Positions 7,513 to 16,397 are shown, counted from the stretch's first letter. The stretch is 64,000 nucleotides of DNA from Labilithrix sp. (GCA_019637155.1 JAHBWE010000013.1:124001-188000), one strand, 5' to 3'. Notes: generated from the sequence alone by a model not told the origin. Numbers and translations are program-made.

Positions 7513-9006
7513 ATGAGCGCGATGCGGTCCGGGTTGCGCGTCCCCCGTCTGGTGATGCCTCTGCTCGTCCTCGCGACGAGCGCTTGTTATCGACCTGCCA
7601 CCGAAGCGAGCGCGCGAGGAAGCTGGTCTTACGAGGTCGACCCTCCCGCCGCCGGCTCGCGCGTCGTCACGGTGGAGGCGACCTTCGACGGCGCGCGGAC
7701 GGAGCGGCTCGGGATCCCGCGCGAGGCGGCCGCGCACGTGAAGGAGCTCAAGGTCCGCGAGGGCGACTCGCTTCGTCCGGTCGAGCGGCGCAACAACGAG
7801 TGGTTCGAGCGCTCGTGCAACTTCCGCTGCACGGTGAGCTACACGGTCGACCTCGGCGAGATGGCCGACGCGTGCAAGGACGAGGTCGACTGCGCCCGCC
7901 GCGTCGGCCCCGCGACGCTGTCGCCCGCGCTCGCGTGGCTCGTGCACCCGGTCCCGCGGACCGACGTGCCGGTGACGGTCCGCGTGCATCCGCCCGACGC
8001 CGCGCAGTTCGCGAGCGGCATGAACGCGGTCGAGCCCGACGCGACCGGGACGACGTACTCGTTCCGCTCGTTCGATCTCGACGAGGGCAGCTTCACCGCG
8101 TTCGGTCCGATGCGGCGCACGTCGATCGACGTCCCCGGCAAGGACGGGAAGAAGGCGCGCCTCGACCTCGCCATCCTCGGCGACACGAAGTACGCGATGC
8201 CCGACTCCGCGATCCGCGAGTGGGTCGAGGAGGCGGCGAACGTGACGGTGCCGCTGTTCGGTCGCTTCCCGGTCGATCGCGCGACGCTCTTCGTCGTCCC
8301 GGCGAAGGGAGAGGACGAGGTCGTGTTCGGGAAGGTGCTCTCCCTCGCCGGCGCGTCGGTCGTCGTCGTCCTCGGCGACAAGATGCCGGCGAGCGCGCGG
8401 CACAAGGACTGGGTCCTCGTGCACGAGCTCTTCCACCTCGGCTTCCCCACCTTCCGCGGCGAGGGCCGCTGGCTCGGCGAAGGGCTCGCGACCTACTACG
8501 AGCCGATCTTGCGCGCGCGCGCGGGCTGGACGAGCGAGGCGGAGGTGTTCCGCCAGTTCGCGCGCAACATGCCGCGCGGGCAGCCGCCGCGCGGATCGAG
8601 CGCGGGGCTCTCCGCGCGCGACGACCTCGACACGATCTACTGGGGCGGAGCGATGTTCTGCCTCGCCGCCGACGTCCGCATCCGCGAGGAGACGCGCGGC
8701 AAGCGCTCGCTCGACGACGTGATCCGCGCCGCGCTCGACAAGGGCGGCGACGCCACCCGCGTGTGGACGGTGCGCGACGTCGTCGCCCTCGCCGACAAGG
8801 TGACCGGCACGAACGTGCTCTCCGAGATGTACGAGCGGCACGCGGCGCGCGGCGAGCGGATCGATCTCGACGCGCTCCTCTCCTCGCTCGGCGTCTCCGC
8901 CGACGGCAAGGAGGTGGACGAGACGCGCCCGCTCGCCTGGATCCGCCGCGGGATCGCGCTCGGCGACCGGACGTACGAGGACGCGGAGCTCGCGCAGACC
9001 CCGTAG
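7513..9006 (+). CDS. Lipoprotein metallopeptidase, gluzincin-like
   Basis: A 497-aa protein. The start at 7513 (or 7522) gives signal VMPLLVLATSACYRP with a lipobox Cys at about residue 22; the open frame back to 7288 lacks signal character. The N-terminal 250 residues are beta-rich with paired Cys. HELFH at 304-308, followed by RWLGEGLATYYEP with Glu323, is the M1/peptidase-MA type zinc site (HExxH then W-L-x-E-G), but the spacing to Glu is shorter than in classical M1 enzymes. The C-terminal 150 residues are helical. It probably acts on peptides at the outer membrane surface. Divergent from the RCC1 lipoprotein; the two may share control. Confidence 0.78.
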   Translation: MSAMRSGLRVPRLVMPLLVLATSACYRPATEASARGSWSYEVDPPAAGSRVVTVEATFDGARTERLGIPREAAAHVKELKVREGDSLRPVERRNNEWFERSCNFRCTVSYTVDLGEMADACKDEVDCARRVGPATLSPALAWLVHPVPRTDVPVTVRVHPPDAAQFASGMNAVEPDATGTTYSFRSFDLDEGSFTAFGPMRRTSIDVPGKDGKKARLDLAILGDTKYAMPDSAIREWVEEAANVTVPLFGRFPVDRATLFVVPAKGEDEVVFGKVLSLAGASVVVVLGDKMPASARHKDWVLVHELFHLGFPTFRGEGRWLGEGLATYYEPILRARAGWTSEAEVFRQFARNMPRGQPPRGSSAGLSARDDLDTIYWGGAMFCLAADVRIREETRGKRSLDDVIRAALDKGGDATRVWTVRDVVALADKVTGTNVLSEMYERHAARGERIDLDALLSSLGVSADGKEVDETRPLAWIRRGIALGDRTYEDAELAQTP

Positions 9007-9076
9007 TCATTTCGTTCGCCGGAGCGCGACGAGAAGCACGACAACTCGGGTCGTCGTTGCCCTATGCTACGTCCGC

Positions 9077-10708
9077 TTGAGCGGGGTCGAGATCCAGCAG
9101 TACGTACGCCCCGGTGACGTCATCGCCGGGAAGTACAAGATCGACCATGTCCTCGGACAAGGCGGGATGGGCGTCGTCGTCGCGGCGCACCACCTCCAAC
9201 TCGACGAGCGCGTCGCGATCAAGTTCCTGCTCGGCGACGCGGTGAAGCGGCCGGAGCTGGTGCAGCGCTTCGAGCGCGAAGCGCGGGCGGCGGTGAAGAT
9301 CAAGAGCGAGCACGTCGCGCGCGTCATCGACGTCGGCGTGCTCGACACCGGCGCGCCGTACATGGTGATGGAGTACCTCGACGGCGTCGACCTCGCGGCG
9401 CGCGTGCACAACGAGGGGCCCGTCCCGTGGCAGCAAGCGGCGGACTTCATCCTCCAGGCGTGCGAGGCGATCGTCGAGGCGCACGCGCTCGGCATCATCC
9501 ACCGCGACCTCAAGCCGGCGAACCTCTTCGTCCTCCGGCGCGCGGACGGCCTCCTCTCGATCAAGGTGCTCGACTTCGGCATCTCGAAGTCGACCGCGCT
9601 CTCCGGCTCCGGCGGCTCCGACATGACGCAGACGCAGTCGATGCTCGGCTCGCCGTTCTACATGTCCCCGGAGCAGATGCAGTCTGCACGTTCCGTCGAC
9701 ATGCGCGCGGACATCTACGCGCTCGGCGTCATCCTCTACCAGATCATGATGGGCCGCGTTCCGTTCGAGGCGGAGACGCTGCCGGAGCTCGTCCTCAAGA
9801 TCGTGCAAGAGCCGGCGCCGCCGATGCGCATCACGCGGCCGGACATCCCGACCCAGCTCGAGGCGGTCGTGATGCGTTGCCTCGAGAAGGACCGCGACCG
9901 CCGCTACCAGCACATCGGCGAGCTCGCGACCGCGCTCCTCCCGTTCGCCCCCGAGCGCTCGCGGTCCTCGGCCGAGCGCATCCTGCGTGTCGTCCAGACG
10001 TCGGGGCTCGACTCGCCGAACCACCGGCCGTCGGAGCGGAACCTCTCCTCGTCGCGGCAGAAGAACGCGACCCAGGTCGTCGCGCCCGTCTCGGTGCCGC
10101 TCGCGTCGTCGAGCGGGAGTCAGGGCGCGGCGCTGCAGGACTCGAGGCATGGCGGCGGGACGCTCCATCATCCGCACTCGACGGGGCCGCAGGCGCCGGT
10201 GGGACCGCCGCTCGGCACGCTGCCGCCCGGCGTGACGCCTGCGTTCGGCGTGACGAGCAGCTCGCAGTCGTGGCAGCAGACCGCGCCGCAGGTGCCGAAG
10301 AACAACCCGCTGATCGTCGTCGGCGCGGTCGCCGCGTTCCTGCTCGTCGCGGGAGGAATCGGCTTCGGCGTGCATCGCGTCGTGTCGTCGCGGACGCCGC
10401 CGATCCCGAGCGTGTCGGTCTCGGTCACGGTGCCGGTCCTGTCGCCGGCGCCCGAGCCGGCGCCTGAGCCCGAGCCTGTGCCCGAGCCTGTGCCCGTGCC
10501 GACGCTCGACGCGAGCGTGGCGGTGGTGGAGGACGCCGGCGCGACGCCGGCGACGAGCGTGCCCGTCGTGCCGAAGCCGCCGCCGGGTCCGGTCGTGGCG
10601 GCGCCGGCGCCGATGCCGGGCCCGGCGCCGGTCGTGAAACCCAACTGCAAGACGCCGTACGTCATCGACTCGAACGGCATCAAGAAGTTCAAGGAGGAGT
10701 GCCTATGA
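9077..10708 (+). CDS. Hanks-type Ser/Thr protein kinase with TM segment
   Basis: A 543-aa protein. TTG at 9077 is the only reasonable start, since the kinase domain begins at about residue 18. Conserved features: Gly loop GQGGMG 27-32, catalytic Lys49, HRDLKPAN 142-149 with catalytic Asp144, DFG 166-168, activation segment ending SPFYMSPEQM, and DIYALGVILY. A Ser/Thr/Pro-rich juxtamembrane region is followed by one TM helix (about 411-433). The outer C-terminus has a Pro-Glu/Pro-Val repeat and ends with a Cys-containing tail. The gene is first of a tight operon with exported partners (ATGA overlap to the next), so it probably senses or regulates an envelope process. Confidence 0.93.
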   Translation: MSGVEIQQYVRPGDVIAGKYKIDHVLGQGGMGVVVAAHHLQLDERVAIKFLLGDAVKRPELVQRFEREARAAVKIKSEHVARVIDVGVLDTGAPYMVMEYLDGVDLAARVHNEGPVPWQQAADFILQACEAIVEAHALGIIHRDLKPANLFVLRRADGLLSIKVLDFGISKSTALSGSGGSDMTQTQSMLGSPFYMSPEQMQSARSVDMRADIYALGVILYQIMMGRVPFEAETLPELVLKIVQEPAPPMRITRPDIPTQLEAVVMRCLEKDRDRRYQHIGELATALLPFAPERSRSSAERILRVVQTSGLDSPNHRPSERNLSSSRQKNATQVVAPVSVPLASSSGSQGAALQDSRHGGGTLHHPHSTGPQAPVGPPLGTLPPGVTPAFGVTSSSQSWQQTAPQVPKNNPLIVVGAVAAFLLVAGGIGFGVHRVVSSRTPPIPSVSVSVTVPVLSPAPEPAPEPEPVPEPVPVPTLDASVAVVEDAGATPATSVPVVPKPPPGPVVAAPAPMPGPAPVVKPNCKTPYVIDSNGIKKFKEECL

Positions 10709-11580
10709 GGCGTTGGCCTGCCGCCATCGCGGCGGCGTGGCTGTTCGCGGTCGTCCCCGCTTCGGCGGCCGACATCACGAAGGGCCAGTGCATCGAAGCG
10801 AACACGGCGGGGCAGACCCTGCGCAAGGAGGGCAAGCTCTCGGCGGCGGCCTCGCAGCTCCAGGTCTGCAGCGATCCGAAGTGTCCCGAGATCCTGCGCG
10901 CGGACTGCCAGCAGCGCCTGGAGGAGCTCGAGGCGGCGTACCCGTCGATCCTCTTCGACGTGAAGGACGCCGCGGGCCACGACGTCGCCGACGTGAAGGT
11001 GACCGTCGACGGCAAGCCGTTCGTGGACAAGCTCTCGGGCTCGCCGATGCGGATCGATCCGGGCTCGCACGAGATCACGTTCGAGATCGCGAACGAGAAG
11101 CCCCTCACGCGCACGTTCGTGCTGAAGGAAGGCGAGAAGCTGCGGAAGGAGCGCATCTCGTTCGGCGCCGAGGCTCCGCCGCCGCCACCACCTCCTCCCG
11201 CGAACCCGCCGCCACCGCCGCCGAAGCAAGAGAGCTCAGGCACCGCGGAGCTGCAGCGCTACGGCGGCCTCGGCCTCGCCGCGGCGGGCGTCGTCGCGAT
11301 CGGCGTGGGCGCGTTCTACGGCGTGAAGGCGATCGGGAAGGCGAGCGATCAGGAGAAGAGCTGCAAGAGCGCGAGCGACTGCCGGAACTACCCGCAGGCG
11401 CTCTCCGATCACGACGGCGCCGAGGTGTGGGGCCGCTTCTCGACGATCGGCTTCATCGCGGGGAGCGTCCTCCTCGTCGGCGGCGCGGTCCTCTTCTTCA
11501 CCGCCCCGAAGAGCTCCGACTCCGCGCTCAAGAAGGTGCTGCCCCTCGCGCAGGCCGCGACGACGGGATGGGCGTTCTGA
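10705..11580 (+). CDS. PEGA-like exported membrane protein
   Basis: A 291-aa protein. AAGGAGGA just upstream fixes ATG 10705, which overlaps the kinase stop. It has a signal peptide (1-21, ending PASA) and a small Cys-containing helical repeat (22-75) resembling a TPR hairpin. A PEGA-like beta domain follows at 80-150 (VKVTVDGKPF, MRIDPGSHEITFEI), then a Pro-rich linker (about 155-175) and two hydrophobic segments (about 185-208 and 240-265). Proteins with this order commonly sit beside kinases in myxobacteria. PEGA domains are thought to be surface or peptidoglycan-associated. It is likely a partner of the kinase at 9077. Confidence 0.75.
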   Translation: MRRWPAAIAAAWLFAVVPASAADITKGQCIEANTAGQTLRKEGKLSAAASQLQVCSDPKCPEILRADCQQRLEELEAAYPSILFDVKDAAGHDVADVKVTVDGKPFVDKLSGSPMRIDPGSHEITFEIANEKPLTRTFVLKEGEKLRKERISFGAEAPPPPPPPPANPPPPPPKQESSGTAELQRYGGLGLAAAGVVAIGVGAFYGVKAIGKASDQEKSCKSASDCRNYPQALSDHDGAEVWGRFSTIGFIAGSVLLVGGAVLFFTAPKSSDSALKKVLPLAQAATTGWAF

Positions 11581-12578
11581 TGTCGCTCCGCAGAGCCGCC
11601 CTCCTCTTCTCCGCCCTCGCGTGCGCGACCGCGTGCACGGCTCTCATCGGCCTCGAGGACCTCCCGCCCGCGCCGATGTACGACGCCGGTCCGACGCCGA
11701 CCGCGACGACGCCGGGTCAGGAAGCGGGCCCTCCCGACGCGGGTGACGGAGCCGCGGCGATCCAAGCGGCGATCGCGGAGTACACGCGCGCGTTCTGCGC
11801 CCGCTACAAGGAGTGCCGAGGACCGGACTTCGAGTTCAGCTTCCGCAACGTCGACGACTGCGTCGCGGCGAACAACGTGTCCGTCGCTTGGGGCCACGCG
11901 ATGCCGGGCTCGATCGCGACCGCGAAGTCGTACCAGGACTGCGCGGCGAACGTGCGCGCGCTGACCTGCGCGACGTTCGGCTCGAGCGACGGGGAATTCG
12001 CCTGCGCGCTCCGCGGCACGCGCAAGGTCGACGAGCGTTGCCTCGCGAACCAACAGTGCGAGAGCGGCATCTGCGGGAGCGACGAGAACACCTGCCGCGG
12101 CTGCGTGAACCCGCCCGACAACGGCCAGCCTTGCGCGGCCGGCGATCAGTGCGGCGCGGGTCTCGTGTGCAACTCGGCCAAGCGCTGCGTGACGCAAGCG
12201 GGCACGAACCAGTCTTGCAGCGACGAGAAGCCGTGCGTCTACCCGGACGGCTGTGACAACGGGACGTGCAAGCCTCTCCCCGCGACCGCGGGCGCGCCGT
12301 GCTCCGCCGCGGGCTGCGACACGACGAAGGGCTTCGTGTGCGTCGGCGGGACGTGCAGGACGTACACGATCAGCGGGCCCGGCGGCTCGTGCGTCACGAC
12401 GGGGAACGCACCCCAGTATTGTCGGTTCGGCGTGGCGTGCAGCGACGCCGGCGTCTGCGCGGACGCGCCGAAGGAAGGGGACGCTTGCGGCGGCACGTCA
12501 CCGCCGTACTGTCCGTGGCCGCTCCGTTGCGTAAACGAGAAATGTGCGGCGTTGCCCGCGGCGAGCACCTGCCAGTGA
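11580..12578 (+). CDS. Cys-rich lipoprotein of myxobacterial type
   Basis: A 332-aa protein; its start overlaps the previous stop (TGATG). The signal is LLFSALACATACTALIG with a lipobox Cys near residue 20. A Pro/Thr linker with DAG follows, then a mature region with about 30 Cys in disulfide-knot spacing (for example CLANQQCESGICGSDENTC, GDQCGAGLVCNSAKRC, CDNGTCKPL). Such proteins are often misannotated as tryptophan synthase-like; no enzymatic motif is present. It is third in the kinase operon, so it is probably an outer-surface component of the same system. Confidence 0.82.
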   Translation: MSLRRAALLFSALACATACTALIGLEDLPPAPMYDAGPTPTATTPGQEAGPPDAGDGAAAIQAAIAEYTRAFCARYKECRGPDFEFSFRNVDDCVAANNVSVAWGHAMPGSIATAKSYQDCAANVRALTCATFGSSDGEFACALRGTRKVDERCLANQQCESGICGSDENTCRGCVNPPDNGQPCAAGDQCGAGLVCNSAKRCVTQAGTNQSCSDEKPCVYPDGCDNGTCKPLPATAGAPCSAAGCDTTKGFVCVGGTCRTYTISGPGGSCVTTGNAPQYCRFGVACSDAGVCADAPKEGDACGGTSPPYCPWPLRCVNEKCAALPAASTCQ

Positions 12579-12598
12579 GCGAGGAGAGGGAGAGAACG

Positions 12599-13183
12599 AT
12601 GAAGCTTCGTAGTGCCTTGTTCGGTGTGGTGGCGGCGAGCGTGCTCGTGCTCGGGTGCGAAGGTCCGATGGGCCCGGCCGGTCCGCCGGGGCCGGCGGGA
12701 GGTGAGGGGACGCAAGGTGCGCAGGGACCGCAAGGTGAGCCCGGAACCGCGGGCGCGCGCGGCGAGACGGGGGCGCAAGGTGCGCAGGGCGCGCAAGGAC
12801 CGAGCGGGCCCACCGGCGGGATCGCGTCGATCGTCTTCTGCGAATCGTCGATCACCGTCGCGACGAACCTGTCGCTCTACTACACGTATCAGCGCACCGT
12901 CTTCCAGAGCGGCGACGTCTTCGCCGTCGGGTCGCTCGTCGAGAACGACGCGACGGCCTTCTATGCGCACAGTTACTCGAAGTGGTTCAAGGCCGGTGCG
13001 AGCAACGTCGGTACGTCGATCATCTTCATCGACTCCGACAACATCGGGGCGCTGAACGACAACGGCTACTTCACGATCGGATGGAACGCCGCCGCGAACG
13101 CCCCCACGATCTTCGCCTACGCCTCGCTCTCGACGCCGACGCCGGAGGTGGTCACGCGGACGTCCGACGACTGCGCGCAGTGA
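12599..13183 (+). CDS. Collagen-like lipoprotein
   Basis: A 194-aa protein with strong RBS GAGGAGAGGG, 20 nt after the previous gene. The signal is LFGVVAASVLVLGCEGP with a lipobox Cys at about 20. It is followed at once by about 17 uninterrupted Gly-X-Y triplets (GPMGPAGPPGPAG, then many GAQG units) expected to trimerise as a collagen helix. Residues about 80-194 are a globular beta-rich head (SIVFCESSITV, YYTYQRTVF, FTIGWNAAANAPTIFAY). This resembles bacterial collagen-like stalk/head proteins, probably a trimeric surface fibre. It is the last gene of the 9077-13183 operon. Confidence 0.85.
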   Translation: MKLRSALFGVVAASVLVLGCEGPMGPAGPPGPAGGEGTQGAQGPQGEPGTAGARGETGAQGAQGAQGPSGPTGGIASIVFCESSITVATNLSLYYTYQRTVFQSGDVFAVGSLVENDATAFYAHSYSKWFKAGASNVGTSIIFIDSDNIGALNDNGYFTIGWNAAANAPTIFAYASLSTPTPEVVTRTSDDCAQ

Positions 13184-13221
13184 CCGCGCGGCTTCGCGGT
13201 TCGTGTATCATCGCCTCTTGA

Positions 13222-14778
13222 ATGGCGGAGCCTCCTCGTCCACCAAGACCGTCCGTGCCGCCGGCGTCGATCCCGCGGCCGTCGTCGCCGCCGCCGGCGA
13301 TCCCGCGACCGTCGTCGCCGCCGTCGATTCGGCCGTCCGCGCTGCCGCTCGGGCGCGCGATGGACGAGAGCGCGGAGCTCGACGACCGCAACGGGCCCAA
13401 CCCGACGACGACGCCGCTCCGCGCGCTCATCGACATCGCGGAGCACTCGAAGCTCACGATCGTGGTCGAGAGCGACGGCGGGAAGGCGGTCGGCCGACAG
13501 GTGGTGCACGAGGGCGACGTCTGCCGCATCGGCACGCACCCCTCGAACGACATCGCGCTCGAGGACCCCTCCGTCTCGCGCTTCCACTGCAAGATCGTCC
13601 CCGATCGCGACGGCTGGCGGGTGGAGGACTCGGGCTCCCTCAACGGCACGCACGTCCAGGGCCTCACGATCCACAGCGCGATGCTCCCGCCCGACGCGAC
13701 GATCGCGATCGGCAACTCGGTCATCCGCGCGTACTCCGCGAAGTCGAGCGCGCGCGAGCTCGTCCCGATGATGCCGACGTTCGGCGCGCTCACGGGCGTG
13801 AGCAAGTCGATGCGGAAGCTCTTCGCGCTCCTCGAGAAGGTCGCCGCGAGCGAGATCAACTGCTTCATCCACGGCGAGAGCGGCACCGGCAAGGAGCTCG
13901 TCGCGACGGAGATCGTCCAGCGCGGGGTCCGCGCCGACAAGCCGTTCGTCGTCGTCGACTGCGGCGCGATCTCGCCCTCGCTCGTGGAGAGCGAGCTGTT
14001 CGGCCACGTCCGCGGCGCCTTCACCGGCGCCGATCGCGATCGCGTCGGCGCGTTCGAGGCGGCGGACGGCGGCACGGTGTTCCTCGACGAGATCGGCGAG
14101 CTCCCGCTCGAGGTGCAGCCGAAGCTCCTGCGCGCGCTCGAGCAGCGCGAGATCCGCCGCGTCGGCGAGACGATGCCGCGCAAGGTGAACGTCCGCGTCA
14201 TCTCGGCGACGAACCGCGACCTCGAGCGCGAGGTCAACAAGGGCAGCTTCCGCGGCGACCTCTACTTCCGCATCGCGGTCATCACGGTGCGCGTGCCCCC
14301 GCTCCGCGAGCGCACGGAGGACCTGCCGCACCTCATTCGCTCGTTCCTCGATCAGCTCGGCGCGTCGGCGAGCGAGTCGCTCTTCGGCCCGCAGGTCATC
14401 GCCGAGCTCGCGAAGCACGAGTGGACGGGCAACGTCCGCGAGCTCCGAAACTACGTCGAGCGCAGCATCGTGCTGCAGAGCGCGCGCCTCTCGATCGCGC
14501 CTCCGTCGGGCATGGGCATGGGCATGGGAGGCACTCCCGCCGTCGTCGCGCCGCAGCCGACGACGACGACGACGATCGACGTGAACGTCCCGTACAAGGT
14601 CGCGAAGGAGCAGCTCATCGACGGCTTCGAGCGCGCCTACGTCCGCGCCGTCATCGCCGCCTGCAACGGCAACATGACCCGCGCCGCCCGCATGGCGGGC
14701 ATCGACCGCATGTACCTCCACCGCCTAGTGCAGAAGCACGGCAGCCGCGAACCCTCGGGATCGATGGGCGGCGCCTGA
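13222..14778 (+). CDS. FHA-domain sigma54-dependent activator
   Basis: A 518-aa protein. A Pro/Ser/Arg-rich N-terminus (1-50) is followed by an FHA domain at about 85-175 (CRIGTHPSNDIALEDPSVSR, GSLNGTHVQG) that reads phospho-Thr. The AAA+ sigma54-interaction domain has Walker A GESGTGKE 218-225, GAFTGA loop 265-270, Walker B VFLDEIGELP and the R-finger region. The C-terminal Fis-type helix-turn-helix is NMTRAARMAGIDRMYLHRLVQKHG. FHA replaces a receiver domain, so it is probably switched by a Ser/Thr kinase; the kinase at 9077, 40 bp beyond whose operon this gene lies, is the obvious candidate. The GAFTGA loop is intact, so it should drive sigma54 promoters. Confidence 0.95.
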   Translation: MAEPPRPPRPSVPPASIPRPSSPPPAIPRPSSPPSIRPSALPLGRAMDESAELDDRNGPNPTTTPLRALIDIAEHSKLTIVVESDGGKAVGRQVVHEGDVCRIGTHPSNDIALEDPSVSRFHCKIVPDRDGWRVEDSGSLNGTHVQGLTIHSAMLPPDATIAIGNSVIRAYSAKSSARELVPMMPTFGALTGVSKSMRKLFALLEKVAASEINCFIHGESGTGKELVATEIVQRGVRADKPFVVVDCGAISPSLVESELFGHVRGAFTGADRDRVGAFEAADGGTVFLDEIGELPLEVQPKLLRALEQREIRRVGETMPRKVNVRVISATNRDLEREVNKGSFRGDLYFRIAVITVRVPPLRERTEDLPHLIRSFLDQLGASASESLFGPQVIAELAKHEWTGNVRELRNYVERSIVLQSARLSIAPPSGMGMGMGGTPAVVAPQPTTTTTIDVNVPYKVAKEQLIDGFERAYVRAVIAACNGNMTRAARMAGIDRMYLHRLVQKHGSREPSGSMGGA

Positions 14779-15150
14779 CCCGCCGCGTCGCCGTCCCGCT
14801 ACGCCGCGTCGCCGTCGCCGTCCCGCGTCCCCGCCGCGGCCTCGCCGTCGCGCTACGCTGCGTCGCGTCCCGCCGCGGCGTCGCCGTCGTCGCGCTTCCC
14901 GCGTCCGCGTCCCGCCGCGGCGTCGCCGCCGTCCCGCTTCTCGCGTCCGCGTCCCGCCGCGGCGTCGCCGTCGCCGCTCCGCTGCACCGTGGCGTTGCGG
15001 TCGCCGTCCGCTTCCCAGCGCCGCCGCCCGCGTTCCCGCCGCGGCTTTGCCGCCGTCCGTCGGCCCGCCGCGCCGCCGCCGCGCCGCCGCGCCGCCATCC
15101 ACGGGTTGCGCACCGGTTCTGCCCTCCGAATCGTGGAAAACGGCTGCATT

Positions 15151-15164
15151 GTTCGGATCCGAAC
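15151..15164. promoter_or_regulatory. Perfect 14-bp palindrome, candidate operator
   Basis: GTTCGGATCCGAAC is fully self-complementary and lies about 190 bp before the lipoprotein gene at 15352, in an otherwise non-coding stretch. It may be a binding site for a dimeric regulator. Confidence 0.4.
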
Positions 15165-15299
15165 GTTGCGCGTGCGACGCGGATCGGGGGCGGCTCATGG
15201 TGAGGGCGCCACCCACATTTGCTGCGTGCACCCGCCGGGAATTGAGTGCGCGATGAGCAATTCTCAGCACTTGCGGCGTTTCAGATTTCGGCACGGAGG

Positions 15300-15319
15300 G
15301 TGCTCCTACATTGGAGCAC
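15300..15319 (+). promoter_or_regulatory. 7-bp stem hairpin in probable 5' leader
   Basis: GTGCTCC (15300-15306), loop TACATT, GGAGCAC (15313-15319). It sits 32 bp before the start codon at 15352 and could be an operator or an mRNA leader hairpin. Confidence 0.35.
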
Positions 15320-15351
15320 AACGGCCCACGCCAGCTTCCCCGGAGATCACC

Positions 15352-15999
15352 ATGAACATCGACCGCGCTGCCTTCCTCGCCATCACCGCGTCCCTCGCCG
15401 TCGGCTGCGCAGCCTCGTCGAGCGGTGGCGACGAAGCGGTCGCGACGGGTGATGACGCCGAGGTCATCTCCGCGGGCGGCGGCAAGTACTGCTACGCCGC
15501 GGACGAGAGCACGGACGGCTACGCGAAGGAGTACTGGATCGGTCAGATCGGCTTCGACCCGGTCAACGACTTCCCGGCCGCGGAGGGCTTCTGCTTCGAC
15601 GCCGCGGCGACCGGCAAGAACGACAAGGACGGCTTCCCCGAGTTCAACTCGTACATCTATCGCAAGTGCAACGCGTATGCGAAGACGTACGTCCCGCACG
15701 TCCAGTACACGTCGTACGCGACGCTCAAGGAGAAGATCCGCGCGGGCATGACCGACTTCGAGAAGTGGGACGTGCTCTACGCGCTCGATCAGGAGATCGC
15801 GGCGGAGGACTTCTTCTGTCAGAAGGCCGTCGACCGCCGCGTCTGCCGCGACGCCTCCGACAAGGCCGCGTGTCTCCGCGCCTCCACCCAGCTCGTGCCC
15901 GCCGCGAAGGAGCGCCTCGGCTCCTGCATGCAATCGTGGGACGTCTACACCTGCATCGAAGGCGCGCACGCCAACCTCCGCCCGGGCGGGGGCTTCTGA
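15352..15999 (+). CDS. Putative Cys-containing lipoprotein, unknown function
   Basis: A 215-aa protein. GGAG 7 nt upstream supports ATG 15352; the frame open to 14989 runs through repeat DNA. The signal is FLAITASLAVGCAASSS with a lipobox Cys at about 20, then a Gly/Ala/Asp linker. The mature domain has eight or so Cys and many aromatic residues (YCYAADESTDGYAKEYWIG, FDPVNDFPAAEGFCF, FCQKAVDRRVCRDASD) and ends in a Gly-rich tail. I recognise no family. It is monocistronic with its own leader. Confidence 0.72.
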   Translation: MNIDRAAFLAITASLAVGCAASSSGGDEAVATGDDAEVISAGGGKYCYAADESTDGYAKEYWIGQIGFDPVNDFPAAEGFCFDAAATGKNDKDGFPEFNSYIYRKCNAYAKTYVPHVQYTSYATLKEKIRAGMTDFEKWDVLYALDQEIAAEDFFCQKAVDRRVCRDASDKAACLRASTQLVPAAKERLGSCMQSWDVYTCIEGAHANLRPGGGF

Positions 16000-16238
16000 G
16001 CCATCTCACGCGCGGTGAACGCAGGAAACATCGCGCGTGCGGAGACACGCTCCACCCGCTTGGCTGCGCGCTCCGCCCCGACGGGTCGCCCGCGCTGCTT
16101 CGGAGCTCCGCATCGCCCCTCGACGGAAAGCGCACGTCTTCTTCGGAGAACAGCGCTTGCAGCGCCCCGCAATCGAGGTCGGGCGGTGCACCTCGGACCG
16201 TCGCTCTTCGGAGTTCAGGAACGCGCGCCGGGATCTGG

Positions 16239-16340
16239 CTACTGACACCTTGATGCCGGATCTCGGTCGCTTTTCACGCAGTCCTCGTCCGTGTCGCAGT
16301 AGAAGTTGCATCGCTTCGTGCACCGGGCGCGTGTACCTCT
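16239..16340 (-). pseudogene. Possible C-terminal remnant of a Cys-rich lipoprotein gene
   Basis: The minus strand encodes CTKRCNFYCDTDEDC before a stop at 16239. The spacing and the acidic DTDEDC segment resemble the Cys-rich lipoproteins nearby. Upstream in the same frame the translation is antisense to the real gene at 16480, so only a fragment could remain. It may be chance. Confidence 0.25.
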
Positions 16341-16386
16341 ACAAGCTCGCGCGCCGGCACGGATCAAGCCGAGCTGACGTGTAATT

Positions 16387-16397
16387 TGCACGATACA
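16387..16397. repeat. TGYAYNRTRCA dyad, copy 2
   Basis: TGCACGATACA in an AT-richer pocket 83 bp upstream of the lipoprotein gene at 16480. It matches the same degenerate 11-mer as copies at 5860, 50709 and 62940. Confidence 0.35.

Larger units (their letters stand above)
14779..15351. repeat. 573-bp non-coding stretch with 42-bp tandem repeats
   Basis: No gene is supported here. About 14784-15060 is built of degenerate CCGCG/CGTCGCC units. Cleanest are three copies of GTCCCGCCGCGGCGTCGCCG at 14867-14886, 14909-14928 and 14951-14970, with exact 42-bp spacing. Long frames on both strands here (Arg/Ala-only) are composition artefacts. The 3' half (15100-15351) is less GC-biased and looks like a promoter/leader for the gene at 15352. 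Confidence 0.6.

Noticed and set aside
14725..15969. 414-aa minus-strand frame through the 42-bp repeats.
   Set aside because: It is antisense to the lipoprotein at 15352 and consists of Arg/Ala/Gly repeats from tandem DNA; no start signal.
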